A stretch of DNA of 64,000 nt from Arthrobacter sp. B1I2. GTDB lineage: Bacteria; Actinomycetota; Actinomycetes; Actinomycetales; Micrococcaceae. Shown in pieces: positions 45,464-54,018 of the stretch (its first letter is position 1; every line of letters starts with the position of its first letter). Under the pieces are notes generated by a model. That model saw only the letters and a program-made list of their open reading frames with translations. It did no database searches and was not told the origin of the DNA. The DNA lies in assembly GCF_030816485.1 (NCBI RefSeq), contig NZ_JAUSYC010000001.1, positions 3,968,001 to 4,032,000 on the forward strand, given 5' to 3'. A program made the position numbers and the translations under genes.

Positions 45464-46033
45464 TCAGGCGGGCAGCAGCATGGCGGCGGCGGCCCCGGCA
45501 AGCATGAACGGGCCAAACGGTATGGCGGACTTCAGTGTCCCCCGCCGCGCGGCCAGGAGCGCCAGGGACCACAGCCCACCCAGCAGGAACGCCAGGAAGG
45601 TGCCCGCGAACAGGTGCCCCCAACTGAGGTAGCCAAGGTACATACCGAGAACTCCCGCGAGCTTGACGTCGCCAAACCCCATGCCGGGCGGATAGATGAA
45701 ACGCAGGACAAAATAGAACAGCCACAGGATTCCGGCCCCGGCCACCACGCGGAGGGCAGGGATGGCCAGTATCGCGGTGGTGCCTGTGCCCGGGAAGGGT
45801 CCGGCCCAGGCAACCGCGGCTGCGGCCAGGAGGAGCGCCCCGGCCACCGCGTAGGACGGGAACACGATCCTGTTGGGCAGGAGGTGGTGGCGGACATCGA
45901 TGACGGTGAGCCGGACCGCCATCACCGCAAAGTACAGGCACGCCGCCAGTACCAGCCAGAAAGCAAGCGGGGTGTCCTGCCAGAGTTCGCCCAGTCGTCC
46001 GATCACCCCTCGGATGCTACTGGATCCACCCAT
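45464..46033 (-). CDS. A24 family prepilin peptidase
   Basis: A 189-residue polytopic aspartic protease that cleaves type IV prepilin-like leaders. Both catalytic Asp motifs are visible: VIDVRHHLLPNR (about residue 40) and GMGFGDVKLAGV (GxGD). It lacks the N-terminal methylase domain of long PilD proteins, as do many Gram-positive members. No pilin genes are in the window. Start ATG at 46033; the upstream gene is divergent. Confidence 0.9.
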   Translation of the reverse strand: MGGSSSIRGVIGRLGELWQDTPLAFWLVLAACLYFAVMAVRLTVIDVRHHLLPNRIVFPSYAVAGALLLAAAAVAWAGPFPGTGTTAILAIPALRVVAGAGILWLFYFVLRFIYPPGMGFGDVKLAGVLGMYLGYLSWGHLFAGTFLAFLLGGLWSLALLAARRGTLKSAIPFGPFMLAGAAAAMLLPA

Positions 46034-46054
46034 TCCGGCCGTAGTACCCGCGCG

Positions 46055-46060
46055 TAAGAT
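46055..46060 (+). promoter_or_regulatory. leaderless -10 box of the unknown gene at 46067
   Basis: TAAGAT, 6 nt, then ATG at 46067. Confidence 0.45.
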
Positions 46061-46066
46061 GTGGAT

Positions 46067-46867
46067 ATGTCGACCTGGGACTCCCTGCGCCGGCCGGTTC
46101 CGGGCACTCCTCCAGACCCCGTGGACCTGGCCGCGATGTTCCGGAACCTGTGCCGCTCTTCCCCCTGGAAGTGGCAGTCGCTGCGTTTCGAGTATTGGGA
46201 CCAGGCTTTTGAACCAGCACCCGGTCCTGGCGCGCCTTTTGTCCGCGCCTGGCTGCGCCGTCCCGGGGCACTCCGCCTGGAAAGCCCCGAGGGCCTGGTC
46301 CTGCACAGCACCACGGGAATCAACGATTCCCGCGACGTCCTTTACGTGAGCGCCACCCGTAAGTCCTGGCTCCTCCCACCGCACCTGGTCACGCCTGTGT
46401 ACGACGACGCCGGGCTGGTGCGCCGCCGGCCCGAAGCCGCGTACGGCGAACCCGGGTTCGGCAACGGGCGCTTTTCAGCGGCGCTGGACCCCGTGGAGCT
46501 CGCCGGCAATTCCCCAGTGCCCATCGAGTTTCCGGGCAGCAACGCGCTGGACATCTTGGATGTCCGGCACGGCGAACACGAGGGCAGGCCTGTCGTTGAA
46601 GCGGTGGTGGTCCCCAACGCCGCTTACCGCCCCGGTGATCCCGCATCTCCCTTGTGCCTCCCTGGCGCGTCCCGCCTCCGTGTGGACGCAGGCACCGGTG
46701 TCTGTGTCTCCAGCCAGTCGTTGGAGCAGGAGACGGCGGGATATGGCCACTGGATCCGGATCATCGCCGTGGACGAGTACATGCTCGATGACCTGTTCCT
46801 GGCCCAGTCCATGAACCTCACGGACGTCCGGCGGCATATCAGTTGGGACATCCCCGCCCGAGCGTGA
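46067..46867 (+). CDS. hypothetical protein
   Basis: A 266-residue soluble protein I do not recognise. It has no signal peptide or membrane helix. Notable segments are SSPWKWQSLRFEYWDQ, RPGALRLESPEGLVLHS, a hydrophobic-basic DILDVRHGEHEGRPVVEAVV, and a C-terminal MNLTDVRRHISWDIPARA. Coding is supported by GC-rich third positions, an ATG set by a leaderless promoter, and placement between two conserved genes without overlap. Likely a Micrococcaceae-restricted protein. Confidence 0.75.
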   Translation: MSTWDSLRRPVPGTPPDPVDLAAMFRNLCRSSPWKWQSLRFEYWDQAFEPAPGPGAPFVRAWLRRPGALRLESPEGLVLHSTTGINDSRDVLYVSATRKSWLLPPHLVTPVYDDAGLVRRRPEAAYGEPGFGNGRFSAALDPVELAGNSPVPIEFPGSNALDILDVRHGEHEGRPVVEAVVVPNAAYRPGDPASPLCLPGASRLRVDAGTGVCVSSQSLEQETAGYGHWIRIIAVDEYMLDDLFLAQSMNLTDVRRHISWDIPARA

Positions 46868-46891
46868 CAGGTGACTAGGGAACCGATGGGC

Positions 46892-46897
46892 TAGGCT
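46892..46897 (+). promoter_or_regulatory. leaderless -10 box of the GNAT gene
   Basis: TAGGCT, 6 nt, then ATG at 46904. Confidence 0.55.
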
Positions 46898-46903
46898 TCG
46901 CGG

Positions 46904-47551
46904 ATGACTACCCTTGGCTCCGTCTGGCCGCTGTTCGACCTCACTCTGACCACGCCGCGGCTGGAGCTCCGCCCCATCCAGGACCACGAGATCCCGGCAG
47001 CTGTGGCGGCGGCCCGGGGCGGAATCCACGACGCCGGCAGGAATCCGTTCAGCACTCCCTGGACAGAACTTGCCGACGAAGAGTTGGGCCCCAACATGGC
47101 CCGCTGGTACTGGCGCTGCCGGGCTGAATGCACCCCGGAGAGCTGGACGCTGCTCCTCGGCATCTGGCACGAAGGCGGGTTTGTCGGCTGCCAGGACGTA
47201 GGGGCCAAGGACTTCGCGGCCGTGAGGACAGTCACCACGGGATCCTGGCTGAAGCAGTCCGTCCAAGGCCGCGGCCTGGGCAAGGAGATGCGTGCCGCCG
47301 TCGTCCTCTGGGCCTTTGACTGGCTCGGGGCAGAAGCCGCCGAATCCGAGGCAGCCGCCTGGAACAGCGCCTCCCGAGGCGTCTCCCGCTCCCTCGGCTA
47401 CGAGCTGAACGGGATCACCAGGAAGGCCTGGGGCCCGAAGGTCGAAACAGTCCAGCACGTCCGCCTCACCCCGGAAACCTTCAAAAGGCCCGACTGGACC
47501 CTGAAAGTCGAGGGCCACGAAGCAGCGGCGAAGTTCCTCGGCGCAAGCTGA
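46904..47551 (+). CDS. GNAT family N-acetyltransferase
   Basis: A 215-residue acetyltransferase of the RimJ/RimL-like group: LTTPRLELRPIQDHEIPA at the N-terminus, the acetyl-CoA loop QSVQGRGLGKEMRAAVVLWAFD and WNSASRGVSRSLGYELNG. Substrate unknown. Leaderless start; followed by the repeat-rich region at 47.6-47.95 kb. Confidence 0.9.
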   Translation: MTTLGSVWPLFDLTLTTPRLELRPIQDHEIPAAVAAARGGIHDAGRNPFSTPWTELADEELGPNMARWYWRCRAECTPESWTLLLGIWHEGGFVGCQDVGAKDFAAVRTVTTGSWLKQSVQGRGLGKEMRAAVVLWAFDWLGAEAAESEAAAWNSASRGVSRSLGYELNGITRKAWGPKVETVQHVRLTPETFKRPDWTLKVEGHEAAAKFLGAS

Positions 47552-47583
47552 GTGCATGCCCGGGGGCTGGGTTCGTCGGGCCA

Positions 47584-47950
47584 CGGTCCTTCTCCGTCGC
47601 TTAGCGCGGAGGTCCCTTCCCAAGGCTCGCAAGCTCGCCTCGGGTCCCTCGGGACGCCGCTTCCTCCGGACGCGCCGCTCTGGTCGGCGATGTGCTCCTA
47701 CGCGAAGGACTCGGACCGTACGTGTGCCAAGGCTCGCCTTGCAGGAGGAAGAAAGGCTCGAGCGGGGTTGCGGTCCTTCTCGTAGGAGCGCATCGCGACG
47801 CATCGGCCGCTGGAGGTCGCTCAGCGACCGAAGGCGGCCCTATGCGGTGTGTCTAAGCGACGGAGAAGGGCCGTATCCCCGCGAACCCAATCACGGAGAC
47901 GCACAAGGGCCGAAGCCTCGCGAACCCGGCCACGGCCCTTCAGCGAGTGT
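47584..47950. repeat. repeat-rich, long nested inverted-repeat region without a gene
   Basis: The 401-bp gap 47552-47952 has no convincing gene. Outer arms 47584-47604 and 47853-47873 are inverted repeats with 20 of 21 matches. Inner arms 47692-47710 and 47773-47791 match 17 of 19. The rightmost part has a direct repeat (47867 and 47906 copies of AGGGCCG..CGCGAACCC) and a stem AAGGGCCG (47905-47912) / CGGCCCTT (47933-47940) just before the phoH stop, possibly its terminator. This could be a structured RNA, a decayed mobile element or a repetitive intergenic element. Confidence 0.6.
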
Positions 47951-47952
47951 CG

Positions 47953-49371
47953 CTAACCTTCCAGGAGTTCCGTGACGAGAGCTGCGATGGGCGAACGCTC
48001 TGAACGGGTCAGGGTGACGTGGCCGAAGAGGGGGTGTCCTTTCAGGGTTTCGACGACGGCGGCGATTCCGTCGTGGCGTCCGACGCGGAGGTTGTCGCGC
48101 TGGGCGACGTCGTGGGTGAGAACGATCTTGGAGTTCTGGCCGATGCGGCTCATGACGGTTAGGAGGACGTTCTTTTCGAGGGACTGGGCCTCGTCAACGA
48201 TCACAAAGGCATCGTGGAGGGAGCGTCCGCGGATGTGGGTCAGGGGCATGACCTCGAGCATGCCGCGGTCCATGACCTCCTCCACCACTTCCTGGCTGAC
48301 CAGGGCGCCGAGGGTGTCGAAGACGGCCTGCGCCCACGGGTTCATTTTCTCCGACTCCGAGCCCGGCAGGTAGCCAAGTTCCTGGCCGCCCACGGCGTAG
48401 AGGGGCCGGAAAACGATCACTTTGCGGTGTTCGCGGCGTTCCAGCACAGCCTCAAGGCCGGCACACAGGGCAAGCGCTGACTTGCCGGTGCCGGCTCGGC
48501 CTCCGATGGAAACAATGCCGACGGCGGGATCCATCAGCATGTCGATGGCCAGCCGCTGCTCGGCGGACCGGCCGTGGAGGCCGAATACGTCGCGGTCGCC
48601 CTTGACCAGGCGCACCTGCTTGTCGGGGCCAACGCGGGCCAGCGCAGAGCCGCGGTTGGAGAGCAGGACCAGCCCGGTGTTAACGGGCAGTTCGGCGGCG
48701 GCTGGAATGAAGACGGGTTCGTGGCCGTACAGGGTGGAGATTTCCTGTTCGTTGGCTTCGATTTCGGCGACCCCCGTCCATCCGGAGTCCTTGACCAGTT
48801 CGTTGCGGTACTCGTCAGCGGTGAGCCCCATCGCGGAAGCTTTGACCCGCATGGGCAGGTCCTTGGACACCACGGTGACGTTCCGTCCCTCGTTGGCCAG
48901 ATTCTTGGCGACGGCGAGAATGCGGCTGTCGTTGTCCCCGCTGCGGAACCCCAACGGCAGCACCTCGGCGGAGATGTGGTTGAGCTCCACCATGAGCGTT
49001 CCGCCCTCGTCACCGATGGGAAGGGCCTGGTTGAGGCCGCCGTGCTTGACCCGGAGGTCGTCCAGGAGCCGCAGGGCTTTCCGGGCGAAGTAGCCAAGTT
49101 CGGGGTCGTGCCGCTTGGCTTCGAGTTCGGTGATGACCACGAGTGGAACCACTACCTCATGCTCAGCGAACCGCAGGAGGGCACGCGGGTCGGAGAGCAG
49201 GACGGAGGTGTCGATGACGAAGGTATGGATGTCGGCTTCCCTTCCGGAGACAGCAAAACCGGCCGCAGCATCAGTTGCTGCGCCGGTTTCAAAGGTGGCT
49301 CGCTCGGCGCGAGAGGTAGCTTTTCCGCCCTGTCCAAACAGGACCTCGGGCAGTTGTTCAGAAGTAGCCAC
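47953..49371 (-). CDS. phoH: PIN-PhoH family ATPase (PhoH2-like)
   Basis: A 472-residue protein with an N-terminal PIN nuclease domain ([20 protein letters not shown], conserved acids) and a C-terminal PhoH ATPase domain ([14 protein letters not shown]alker A; FVIDEAQS Walker B). PhoH2 in mycobacteria is an ATP-dependent RNA helicase/RNase. GTG at 49371 has GGAG at 6 nt; a longer frame to 49731 lacks homology and is not used. It is 239 bp from the cis-prenyltransferase gene; that gap holds no obvious gene. Confidence 0.92.
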   Translation of the reverse strand: MATSEQLPEVLFGQGGKATSRAERATFETGAATDAAAGFAVSGREADIHTFVIDTSVLLSDPRALLRFAEHEVVVPLVVITELEAKRHDPELGYFARKALRLLDDLRVKHGGLNQALPIGDEGGTLMVELNHISAEVLPLGFRSGDNDSRILAVAKNLANEGRNVTVVSKDLPMRVKASAMGLTADEYRNELVKDSGWTGVAEIEANEQEISTLYGHEPVFIPAAAELPVNTGLVLLSNRGSALARVGPDKQVRLVKGDRDVFGLHGRSAEQRLAIDMLMDPAVGIVSIGGRAGTGKSALALCAGLEAVLERREHRKVIVFRPLYAVGGQELGYLPGSESEKMNPWAQAVFDTLGALVSQEVVEEVMDRGMLEVMPLTHIRGRSLHDAFVIVDEAQSLEKNVLLTVMSRIGQNSKIVLTHDVAQRDNLRVGRHDGIAAVVETLKGHPLFGHVTLTRSERSPIAALVTELLEG

Positions 49372-49610
49372 ATCGACTCCAGCCCCGGGCACCAGCCCGG
49401 ATTTGTTAGTGGTGAGGCGGCTCGGCCAGGAGGCCGGGTGCGGCCTCCCATACAACCGGTGCGATGTTCCGCTCCATGTACTGGCCTCCCCGATCAGCCG
49501 GCGGTTTTGCCTGCTGATGGATATAACGTAAATCCACCCGGGGTGATTTGCGCAACCATTACTCGGCGATTTCCGTTGCAGGTGTATGAACTCGTTATGA
49601 ACCGGGGGTT

Positions 49611-50384
49611 TCAGGTGCCAAAGCGCCGCTGCCGGCCGGCGTAGTCCCGAAGGGCACGGAGGAAGTCCACCTTGCGGAAGGCGGGCCACAGGGCCTCGCA
49701 AAAGTAGAACTCGCTGTAGGCGCTCTGCCACATGAGGAAGCCGGAGAGGCGCTGCTCCCCCGACGTCCTGATCACCAGGTCCGGGTCCGGCTGGCCGCGG
49801 GTGTAAAGGAAGCGTGAAATGTCATCAACACACAGGTCATCGGCAAGCCTGGAGATGTCCATGCCCTTGGCGACGGCGTCGTGCAGGAGTTCGCGGACGG
49901 CGTCGACAATTTCACGGCGGCCCCCATACCCCACGGCGACGTTGACGTGGATCTTTTCCCGCACGGGGGTCCTGGCCGTGAGCTTGTTGAGGCGCTCGGC
50001 CAGGTAGTCCGGAAGCAGTTCGGGTGCACCCATGGCGTGCACGGAGATGTTTGCGTCTTCGTCCAGCCGGTCCAGGGTGTTGGCGATGATGCCCATCAGG
50101 AGATCCAGTTCCTCGCTGGAGCGGTTCATGTTGTCCGTTGACAGCATGTACAGCGTCACTACTTTGACGCCCAGTTCCTGGCACCAGCCAAGGAATTCGT
50201 GGATCTTGTCCGCTCCGGCCTGATGGCCCTGGCTGGTGGGGGCGTTGAACTGCTTCGCCCAGCGCCGGTTGCCGTCCACCATGACGCCGATGTGGCGGGG
50301 AATGCGGTCCCGCGGGAGGTCCTTGAGCAGCCGGCGCTCGTAGTAGCCATAGAGGAACCCGGGCAACTCCACGCGTCCACTCAC
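49611..50384 (-). CDS. isoprenyl transferase (cis-prenyltransferase, Rv1086-like)
   Basis: Condenses isopentenyl-PP onto an allylic primer to make cis-polyprenyl-PP. The protein has the [11 protein letters not shown] motif (catalytic Asp), [14 protein letters not shown], and C-terminal [28 protein letters not shown]. It sits beside hemolysin III, which is the site of the mycobacterial Rv1086 type that makes short Z-farnesyl-PP, rather than the long-chain Rv2361c type; product length therefore cannot be fixed. GTG at 50384 has AGGAAAG at 5 nt; ATGs at 50408 and 50414 are alternatives. Confidence 0.9.
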   Translation of the reverse strand: MSGRVELPGFLYGYYERRLLKDLPRDRIPRHIGVMVDGNRRWAKQFNAPTSQGHQAGADKIHEFLGWCQELGVKVVTLYMLSTDNMNRSSEELDLLMGIIANTLDRLDEDANISVHAMGAPELLPDYLAERLNKLTARTPVREKIHVNVAVGYGGRREIVDAVRELLHDAVAKGMDISRLADDLCVDDISRFLYTRGQPDPDLVIRTSGEQRLSGFLMWQSAYSEFYFCEALWPAFRKVDFLRALRDYAGRQRRFGT

Positions 50385-50508
50385 CTGACTTTCCTGCCGT
50401 ACGTACATCCACATCCTAGGCTACCGTCCTGGGCAGGCCAGGACCGGGAGCACCGTGGCGCCGTCCCGCCCCACATGTTACTCACGGGTAACCTACGGGT
50501 CCGTAAGT

Positions 50509-50514
50509 TATTCT
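50509..50514 (+). promoter_or_regulatory. leaderless -10 box of the hemolysin III gene
   Basis: TATTCT, 6 nt, then ATG at 50521. Confidence 0.5.
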
Positions 50515-50520
50515 GGTGCC

Positions 50521-51264
50521 ATGAACAGCGACTCCCCGCAGGCCTCCCGAGCCCCCCAGCCGGAGGACAGGAACGCCGGCCCGGAACCGGAGCCCCGTGC
50601 CATGGATGACGCCGCCGTCCGACTGGCGGAACTACTGATGATCAAGCCGAAGTGGCGGGGTTGGATCCACACCGTCACGGCCCCGCTCGCCCTGGCCGCC
50701 GGCATCATCCTGGTTGCCCTGGCTCCCACCGTGGACCGCAGGATCACGTCCGCCATCTATGCCGCCACCGGCGTCTTGCTGTTCGGCGTCAGCGCCGTCT
50801 ACCACCGCGGCAACTGGTCGCCTCGAGTCAAGCTCGTCCTGAAGCGGCTGGACCACACCAACATCATGCTGGTGATCGCCGGAACCTATACACCGCTGGC
50901 ATGGACGCTCCTGGAACGCCAGCAGGCCGTGGTCCTCCTGTGGGTCATCTGGGCCGGAGCCATCCTTGGCGTGCTGTTCCGGCTGCTGTGGACTGACGCG
51001 CCCCGCTGGCTCTACGTGCCCATCTACATCGCACTGGGCTGCGGCGCGCTGTTCTACCTGCCACAGTTCTTCCAGGCCAGCATCCCCGCGGCCGTGCTGA
51101 TCTGCGTGGGCGGGGTTCTGTACATCACGGGGGCTGTTTTCTACGCCCTGAAAAGACCGAACTTCAGCTATCACCACTTCGGCTTCCACGAGCTGTTCCA
51201 CGCGTTCACGGTCTTCGCCTTCACGGCCCACTTCGTGGCAATCGCCCTGGCAATCCTGTCCTGA
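50521..51264 (+). CDS. hemolysin III / PAQR family membrane protein
   Basis: A 247-residue seven-helix protein of the hemolysin III family. Conserved polar motifs include SAVYHRGNW, LDHTNIMLVIAGTYTPL and the C-terminal HHFGFHELFHAFTVFAFTAHF, which hold His/Asp ligands for a metal, as in PAQR hydrolases. N-terminal 45 residues are hydrophilic. The physiological role is uncertain; the name reflects an early haemolysis assay. Confidence 0.9.
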   Translation: MNSDSPQASRAPQPEDRNAGPEPEPRAMDDAAVRLAELLMIKPKWRGWIHTVTAPLALAAGIILVALAPTVDRRITSAIYAATGVLLFGVSAVYHRGNWSPRVKLVLKRLDHTNIMLVIAGTYTPLAWTLLERQQAVVLLWVIWAGAILGVLFRLLWTDAPRWLYVPIYIALGCGALFYLPQFFQASIPAAVLICVGGVLYITGAVFYALKRPNFSYHHFGFHELFHAFTVFAFTAHFVAIALAILS

Positions 51265-51287
51265 ACCGCCCTGGGACCGGGACAGTC

Positions 51288-51626
51288 TTACTCGCGCGGC
51301 GAGAGCCCGCTGGAAGGGCCGTTTCCCTTGGCATCGGGCGCTGCCTGGTGCGGGCCGCCGTCGAGCCCGTCCTGGGCGTCCGCGGCGTCAACGTCAGCCG
51401 CAGCGGCAGCCGCCAGGCGCTCTTCCTCCACCTGGGCCCGGTAGCGCACCCGGCGGATCCGCCGCACCATGTCCACGATGAGCAGGGCGGTTGCCACAAC
51501 GAAGAAGGCGGTCATGATGAACCCCAGCAGCCCCGGGGTTACCTGGTCCTCGGAAATCCCTTCCCGGAGCGTTGGAGTGGGCAGCGGGGTGGGCGTGGTG
51601 GCGAGGCTGAGGAGCAGAGAGTGCAC
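51288..51626 (-). CDS. small single-pass membrane protein (hypothetical)
   Basis: A 112-residue protein with one transmembrane helix (GLLGFIMTAFFVVATALLIVDMV, about residues 32-54), a short proline-rich N-terminus and an Ala/Asp-rich C-terminal cytosolic tail after RRIRRVRYR. It occupies the same place between mca and hemolysin III as mycobacterial Rv1083, so it is probably a conserved but uncharacterised gene. GTG start with GAAGG upstream. Confidence 0.75.
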   Translation of the reverse strand: MHSLLLSLATTPTPLPTPTLREGISEDQVTPGLLGFIMTAFFVVATALLIVDMVRRIRRVRYRAQVEEERLAAAAAADVDAADAQDGLDGGPHQAAPDAKGNGPSSGLSPRE

Positions 51627-51724
51627 GGTTGATACCTTCTGGTGGAGCGGATGCAGCAGGAAGCGGACGGGACCGGCCGTCGCCGCGCCTGTCTTCTACG
51701 CAAGATAGAAATAGCCTGCCCTGT

Positions 51725-52630
51725 CTATCTTAGCCCTGTGAACAGGTCCTTCTCCGGAAGCTCGGAGGGCACCCGCGACTGGATCAGGGAATAGTCCTCC
51801 CACGGCCAAACCCGGCGCTGCATGTCCGGCGAAACGGCGAAGAAGAACCCCAGCGGGTCCACCTGCGTCCGGTGTGCGCGCAGTGCGTCGTCGCGCTTCT
51901 CGAAGAAGTCTCCGCAGTCGACCTGCGTGGTGGTGGGGTGCGCGGCCGGCGGCGGGGTGTGTCCCTCGGCGTCGGACTCCAGCCACGCGGCCAGGCGCTC
52001 GGCGTACGGTGACTGCAGCCCCGCCTCTTCCAGCGCAAAGTGCAGCGCCCGGAACCGCTCGGGGCTGAACGCGCGGTCGTAGTACAGCTTGCTTGGCTCC
52101 CAGGCCTCCCCCGCTTCCGGATAGCGTTCCGGATCCCCTGCGGCTTCGAAGGCTTCCACGGCCACCCGGTGGGCCATGATGTGGTCCGGGTGGGGATATC
52201 CGCCGTTCTCGTCATAGCTGAGGATGACGTGCGGCTTGAAGGAACGCACCAGCCGGACCAGGGGCGCCGCGGCCCGCTGGAGCGGCAGGGTGGCGAAGGA
52301 TCCGACGGGGAGCGGCGGGAGGGGATCGCCTTCCGGGAGGCCCGAGTCGACGAAGCCGAGCCACTGCTGGCGGATGCCCAGGATTTCCGCAGCGCGCTGC
52401 ATCTCCAGCCGCCGGGCACCGGCCATGTCCCGCTTGGGGTGGGGCTCGCCTTCCACGGCTGGATTCTGGATGTCGCCCCGGGAACCGTCCGTACAGGTTG
52501 CCACCAGGACGTCCACGCCGGCAGCCGCATACATGGCCATGGTCGCAGCGCCCTTGCTGGATTCGTCATCCGGGTGGGCGTGGACCGCGAGCAGCCGGAG
52601 CGGCACCTGGGAGTTGCTGGACGCTGTCAT
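51725..52630 (-). CDS. mca: mycothiol S-conjugate amidase
   Basis: Zinc amidase of the LmbE/PIG-L fold that cleaves mycothiol S-conjugates during detoxification. The 301-residue protein starts LLAVHAHPDDESSKGAATMA (zinc His and Asp), with later GYPHPDHIMAH. Mca is distinguished from MshB by AHPDDESSKGAAT, which is present. Mycothiol is an actinobacterial thiol, so the gene supports the taxonomic call. AAGGAG lies about 10 nt before the ATG. Confidence 0.93.
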   Translation of the reverse strand: MTASSNSQVPLRLLAVHAHPDDESSKGAATMAMYAAAGVDVLVATCTDGSRGDIQNPAVEGEPHPKRDMAGARRLEMQRAAEILGIRQQWLGFVDSGLPEGDPLPPLPVGSFATLPLQRAAAPLVRLVRSFKPHVILSYDENGGYPHPDHIMAHRVAVEAFEAAGDPERYPEAGEAWEPSKLYYDRAFSPERFRALHFALEEAGLQSPYAERLAAWLESDAEGHTPPPAAHPTTTQVDCGDFFEKRDDALRAHRTQVDPLGFFFAVSPDMQRRVWPWEDYSLIQSRVPSELPEKDLFTGLR

Positions 52631-52745
52631 GGAGGGGACGGCTCCTTATTCTTCTTTTGCGGCTTGTGGCAGCTTGTGGATGGTGTCGCGGGTGCCTTGC
52701 TCGCCGGCAGCTGCAGCCACCGCAAAGCGCCGGCGGAAAGGGCAC

Positions 52746-52751
52746 TAAACT
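52746..52751 (+). promoter_or_regulatory. leaderless -10 box of the DUF4307 gene
   Basis: TAAACT, 6 nt, then GTG at 52758. Confidence 0.5.
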
Positions 52752-52757
52752 GGTCTG

Positions 52758-53216
52758 GTGACTTCCCCGGACCAGCCGGCCCAACCCGCGCCCGCAGACA
52801 CTAGCCTAGCCAATCGGTATGGTGCTAAAAAGCGCCGGCTCTCCCCCAAGGCCGGCCGGGCCGCGACTGGTGTGGCGCTTGCCGCGGGAATCGGATTCCT
52901 GGCATGGGTGACCGCCTCCAACTCCCTCTCGGGGGTGACGTTCAAGGACGTGGGTTACAGCACCACCGATGCCACGCTCGCCGAGGTGGACTTCCAGGTG
53001 ACGCGGGAACCGGCCAACCCGGTTAAGTGCGCGGTGAAGGCGCTGGATTCCAAGTTTGCCGTGGTGGGTTGGAAAGTGGTGGACATCCCGCCGACAGTTG
53101 CGGATGGAACGCCCGACGGCGGCAGGACAGTTGCCCAGCGCGTCACCTTGCGTACGGAGTCGGAGTCCGTATCGGGCGTTGTGGACAGCTGTTGGATTCC
53201 GGACGGAACGTCCTAA
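52758..53216 (+). CDS. DUF4307 family membrane-anchored protein
   Basis: A 152-residue protein with an N-terminal segment, one transmembrane helix (GVALAAGIGFLAWVTASN) and an extracytoplasmic domain (VTFKDVGYSTTDATLAEVDFQV, NPVKCAVKALDSKFAVVGWKVVDIP). DUF4307 genes lie next to mca in actinobacteria, but the function is unknown. Divergent from mca. Confidence 0.85.
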   Translation: MTSPDQPAQPAPADTSLANRYGAKKRRLSPKAGRAATGVALAAGIGFLAWVTASNSLSGVTFKDVGYSTTDATLAEVDFQVTREPANPVKCAVKALDSKFAVVGWKVVDIPPTVADGTPDGGRTVAQRVTLRTESESVSGVVDSCWIPDGTS

Positions 53217-53242
53217 GGCATGTGATGTGCAACGCTTCCATG

Positions 53243-53339
53243 TTGGGTTATCTCCAGGGCATTGACTACACTGGGTAGATACCTTTACCCCGCTGAGCTG
53301 GTTACTGTTCCACAAGTGGCCACCGTGGCGGGGTCTTTT
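53243..53339 (+). promoter_or_regulatory. greA promoter and leader hairpin
   Basis: TTGGGT (53243-53248) and TACACT (53267-53272), 18-nt spacer, precede a leader hairpin CCCCGC (53288-53293) / GCGGGG (53328-53333) followed by TCTTTT. The hairpin looks like a leader terminator; whether it regulates greA is unknown. Confidence 0.35.
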
Positions 53340-53367
53340 GCATGTAGGACCACTAGAGGAGAAGTCC

Positions 53368-53862
53368 GTGTCTACCACCAACAGCGCATCTGCAGCCTGG
53401 CTCACCCAGGAAGCTTTTGACCGCCTGAAGGCAGAGCTGGACCACCTTTCCGGCGCAGGCCGGGCGGAGATCGTCCAGAAGATTGAAGCAGCGCGGCAAG
53501 AGGGGGACCTCAAGGAAAACGGGGGCTACCACGCGGCCAAGGAGGAGCAGGGCAAGATTGAAGCCCGCATCCGCCAGCTGACGGTTCTGCTCCGTGATGC
53601 CCATGTGGGTGAAGCGCCTGCCGATGACGGCATCGTGGAGCCCGGCATGATCGTGGTGGCCAGGATCGCCGGCGACGAGGAGACCTTCCTGCTGGGTTCA
53701 CGCGAAATCGCGGGCGACTCCGACCTAAATGTCTTCAGCGAGAAGTCGCCTCTTGGTGCAGCCATCCTGGGCCACAAGGAGGGCGAGACCCTCAGCTACA
53801 TCGCGCCGAACGGCAAGGACATCAAGGTGGAGATCCTCTCCGCCAAGCCTTACGCTGCCTAG
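53368..53862 (+). CDS. greA: transcription elongation factor GreA
   Basis: Rescues backtracked RNA polymerase by stimulating transcript cleavage. The 164-residue protein has the N-terminal coiled-coil (LTQEAFDRLKAELDHL, EGDLKENGGYHAAKEEQG with the catalytic acids) and the FKBP-like C-terminal domain (GDSDLNVFSEKSPLGAAILGHKEG). GTG at 53368 has AGGAG upstream. Terminator at 53892-53927. Confidence 0.95.
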   Translation: MSTTNSASAAWLTQEAFDRLKAELDHLSGAGRAEIVQKIEAARQEGDLKENGGYHAAKEEQGKIEARIRQLTVLLRDAHVGEAPADDGIVEPGMIVVARIAGDEETFLLGSREIAGDSDLNVFSEKSPLGAAILGHKEGETLSYIAPNGKDIKVEILSAKPYAA

Positions 53863-53891
53863 CCCCTGGCCTGCCAGGCGCCGAAAGCAGG

Positions 53892-53927
53892 AAGCGGCGG
53901 CTGCCCCCGAGGGGGCGGCCGCCGCTT
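53892..53927 (+). terminator. greA terminator
   Basis: Stem AAGCGGCGGCTGCCCCC (53892-53908) with GGGGGCGGCCGCCGCTT (53911-53927), one mismatch, followed by TTCCTTTT. Confidence 0.8.
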
Positions 53928-53938
53928 TTCCTTTTAAA

Positions 53939-54000
53939 CCCCTTGCGCGTTGAACCCCTTGCGCGTTGAACCCCTTGCGCGTTGAACCCCTTGTGCCTGG
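53939..54000. repeat. 16-bp tandem repeat, three full copies plus a partial
   Basis: CCCCTTGCGCGTTGAA repeats at 53939, 53955 and 53971, with a partial copy at 53987. It lies between the greA terminator and the rhomboid gene, outside coding sequence, and could vary in number between strains. Confidence 0.85.
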
Positions 54001-54018
54001 CTCGCTGCAGGCCGGTCG

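Noticed and set aside
46055..46066. GTG at 46061 as the start of the unknown gene
   Set aside because: It would overlap the spacer just after the -10 box TAAGAT; the ATG at 46067 fits the leaderless pattern better.
47552..47975. Short open frames of 77 and 139 codons in the GNAT-phoH gap
   Set aside because: No ribosome-binding site, Arg/Gly/Ser-rich composition, and they coincide with inverted repeats; better seen as noncoding repeat sequence.
51702..51731. AAGATAG / CTATCTT inverted repeat at the mca stop
   Set aside because: Seven base pairs with a 16-nt loop and no U-tract on the leftward strand; too weak to call a terminator or operator.
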